Shown here one piece after another: positions 5,997 to 7,312 of a DNA stretch of 7,312 nucleotides. This DNA is from Gammaproteobacteria bacterium. Its GTDB lineage: Bacteria; Pseudomonadota; Gammaproteobacteria; Pseudomonadales; Azotimanducaceae. Numbering within the stretch: position 1 is the first letter of the stretch; each line of letters opens with the position of its first letter. The stretch is from NCBI GenBank assembly GCA_027295975.1, contig JAPUJX010000419.1, positions 1-7,312 on the forward strand, given 5' to 3'. The position numbers and the translations under genes are program-made. A model generated the notes under the pieces. The model made no database searches, was not told the origin of the DNA, and saw only the letters and a program-made list of their open reading frames with translations.

Positions 5997-7202
5997 ATGA
6001 GCCAGCGCACGGGACCGCTGAGGGACATCACCATACTCGATTGCACAATGGCATTGGCCGGCCCCTTCGGCTCGGCCATCCTGGCAGATCTGGGTGCGGA
6101 CGTTATCAAGATCGAACCGCCAGGGGGGGACATCAGCCGCGGCCTTCCACCACATCCGAAAGACTTCGCCACGCCGGCTTCAGAGCGGCAGGCTGGGTGC
6201 GATTTTGGTGGATATTTCGCCAGCATCAACCGCAACAAGCGCAGCATCACCCTGGATCTCAAGAGTGATGTGGATCGTGAGATATTCTTCAAGATGTGCG
6301 AGCAGGCGGATGTGGTGCTGGAAAACACCAGATCAGGGGTGATGGACCGCCTTGGTTGCGGTTACGAACGGGTGGCCGAGCGCAATCCTGCCATCGTTTA
6401 CGGGGCAGTTCGCGGATTCGGCGACCCCCGGACCGGTGAAAGCCCCTACGTGGACTGGCCGGCGTTCGACATCGTGGCCCAGTGTATGGGGGGTTTGGCG
6501 CATATCAACGGGCCGGATACCGGGGTTGGGTTTCCGGCCGGGGCGAGCGTGGGAGACACCTATCCCGGCACGCTGCTGGCTCTCGGCGTACTCGCCGCCG
6601 TACACGAGGCGCGTCGTTCCGGGAAGGGGCAGTTTGTGGATGTCGCCATGTACGATGCGGTCTCATTTCTCTGCGAGTCGCTGTTTGCCAACTACAGTTA
6701 TGGCGGTCGCGTGCTGGGCCCGAGAGGGTCGGGGCACCCGAATCTCTGCCCGTTCGACATCTACCCGGCGGCCGATGGCGGTGTTGCGATCGCCGCACCC
6801 GGGCCAAAACACTGGGAGGCGCTGTGCCTGGCGATGGCTCGGCCCGATCTGGTGGATGATGAGCGCACCGCGAACCTGAAAGCCCGGGTGAATAATCGTG
6901 AATTCGTCAGCGAAGCCATCATCGCCTGGACGGCCTCGCGATCGAAGTCTGCGATCGTCGGAGTTCTGGGTGGCAAGGTTCCTTGTGGGCCGGTGAATAC
7001 CGCCGAAGATCTTTTTGCCGACCCTCACCTCGAGGTGCGGGGAATGATCAAAGAGGTAGATGTGCCCGGTGACAATCCCCCCGTCAAACTGGCCGGTTCT
7101 CCGATAAAATTCACCCGAACCCGCACCGACATCTACCGGCGCGCACCGCTGCTGGACGAACATCGGGCGGAAATTCTGGCCCAGTTCGGAATCGATGAAT
7201 AG
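5997..7202 (+). CDS. Family III CoA-transferase (CaiB/BaiF type)
   Basis: Cytoplasmic enzyme of 401 residues that transfers CoA between an acyl-CoA and a free carboxylic acid by the family III mechanism. The N-terminal Rossmann-like part has the signature MALAGPFGSAILADLGADVIKIEPPGG in overlapping pieces from 18 to 44. NRNKRSITLDLKS (78-90) and DVVLENTRSGVMDRLG (105-120) are also typical. The expected catalytic Asp, equivalent to Asp169 of formyl-CoA transferase, is Asp187 in VGDTYPG. This is followed by the helix LLALGVLAAVHEARRSGKGQFVDVAMYDA, here 193-221 with the conserved GKGQ-VDVAM core at 209-218. The C-terminal motif PCGPVNTAEDLFADPHLEVRGM, with key residues P329, G331 and P343-H344, is also present. 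The length is typical. The ATG follows a strong AGGAGG at 5986-5991. The acid it activates is unknown; the neighbouring oxygenases suggest a degradation intermediate, which is inference. Confidence 0.94.
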   Translation: MSQRTGPLRDITILDCTMALAGPFGSAILADLGADVIKIEPPGGDISRGLPPHPKDFATPASERQAGCDFGGYFASINRNKRSITLDLKSDVDREIFFKMCEQADVVLENTRSGVMDRLGCGYERVAERNPAIVYGAVRGFGDPRTGESPYVDWPAFDIVAQCMGGLAHINGPDTGVGFPAGASVGDTYPGTLLALGVLAAVHEARRSGKGQFVDVAMYDAVSFLCESLFANYSYGGRVLGPRGSGHPNLCPFDIYPAADGGVAIAAPGPKHWEALCLAMARPDLVDDERTANLKARVNNREFVSEAIIAWTASRSKSAIVGVLGGKVPCGPVNTAEDLFADPHLEVRGMIKEVDVPGDNPPVKLAGSPIKFTRTRTDIYRRAPLLDEHRAEILAQFGIDE

Positions 7203-7224
7203 TCTGACGAGAGGCCCGTAACAG

Positions 7225-7239
7225 GGTCCAACCTGGACC
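7225..7239 (+). other. Short perfect hairpin between the CoA-transferase and the last gene
   Basis: GGTCCA (7225-7230) and TGGACC (7234-7239) are perfectly complementary around a three-base loop. Three bases further on, ATTGATCAAT (7243-7252) is a perfect ten-base palindrome. No T-run follows, so this is not a terminator. The two elements may be a regulator site or chance; the function is unknown. Confidence 0.3.
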
Positions 7240-7274
7240 ATGATTGATCAATACGCACGTCGACAGGAGGAACC

Positions 7275-7312
7275 ATGAAATTCGGACTCATCCCGGTGAA
7301 TATCGGCGTGGA
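7275..7312 (+). CDS. 5' end of a probable luciferase-like (LLM class) flavin-dependent oxidoreductase, truncated by window edge
   Basis: Only 12 full codons are visible, MKFGLIPVNIGV. This N-terminus matches the first beta strand of many LLM-class (bacterial luciferase-like) FMN- or F420-dependent monooxygenases and reductases, which often begin MKFGL-P-N-G. An AGGAGG at 7265-7270, four bases before the ATG, makes the start convincing. It lies 72 bases after the CoA-transferase on the same strand and is probably co-transcribed. A flavin monooxygenase would fit the oxygenase-rich neighbourhood, but the assignment rests on a dozen residues. Confidence 0.55.
   Translation, partial: MKFGLIPVNIGV

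Noticed and set aside
6663..7241. 192-codon minus-strand open frame inside the CoA-transferase
   Set aside because: It is antisense to the CoA-transferase and shows no domain.
7240..7278. 12-codon frame whose TGA overlaps the ATG of the last gene
   Set aside because: It is too short to judge, has no ribosome binding site and contains the binding site of the next gene. Chance is the simplest explanation.

Overview
The window looks like chromosomal DNA from a gammaproteobacterium, probably an environmental or marine heterotroph. Three things point there: a SlyX homologue, a family typical of gamma- and related proteobacteria; a branched-chain 2-oxoacid dehydrogenase E1-alpha of the Pseudomonas BkdA1 type; and a Nu-class (YfcG-like) glutathione transferase. 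The DNA is moderately GC-rich and densely coding. I see no mobile element, tRNA, rRNA or CRISPR array. The species cannot be named from the sequence alone.

Left part (1-1578, minus strand): bkdA1 lacks only its last few codons, which run off the left edge. slyX lies upstream of it in the same direction. A 143-base gap separates them and contains a doubtful 48-codon frame.

Middle (1683-5378, plus strand, divergent from slyX): a YfcG-like glutathione S-transferase, a Rieske non-heme-iron oxygenase alpha subunit, a Rieske [2Fe-2S] ferredoxin whose ATG directly follows the oxygenase stop codon, and a soluble bacterial cytochrome P450. A weak hairpin with a T-run follows the P450 and may end this unit.

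Right part (5542-7312, plus strand): a small secreted-looking protein with eight cysteines, a compact GC-rich nested palindrome resembling a degenerate REP element, a family III (CaiB/BaiF) CoA-transferase with a strong ribosome binding site, and the first 12 codons of a protein that starts like a luciferase-like flavin-dependent oxidoreductase.

The plus-strand genes read as a catabolic neighbourhood. Two unrelated oxygenases (Rieske and P450) could hydroxylate a hydrophobic or aromatic substrate, the ferredoxin would feed electrons to the Rieske oxygenase, the GST could handle reactive or disulfide intermediates, and the CoA-transferase could activate an acid product. Branched-chain acyl-CoA formation by the Bkd complex is encoded on the opposite strand and may be unrelated. 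No ferredoxin reductase is present in the window, and the substrate cannot be deduced. I found no clearly new defence or mobile system. The most worthwhile oddities are the Cys-rich secreted protein, the nested palindrome, and a Glu in place of the usual bridging Asp in the Rieske oxygenase.
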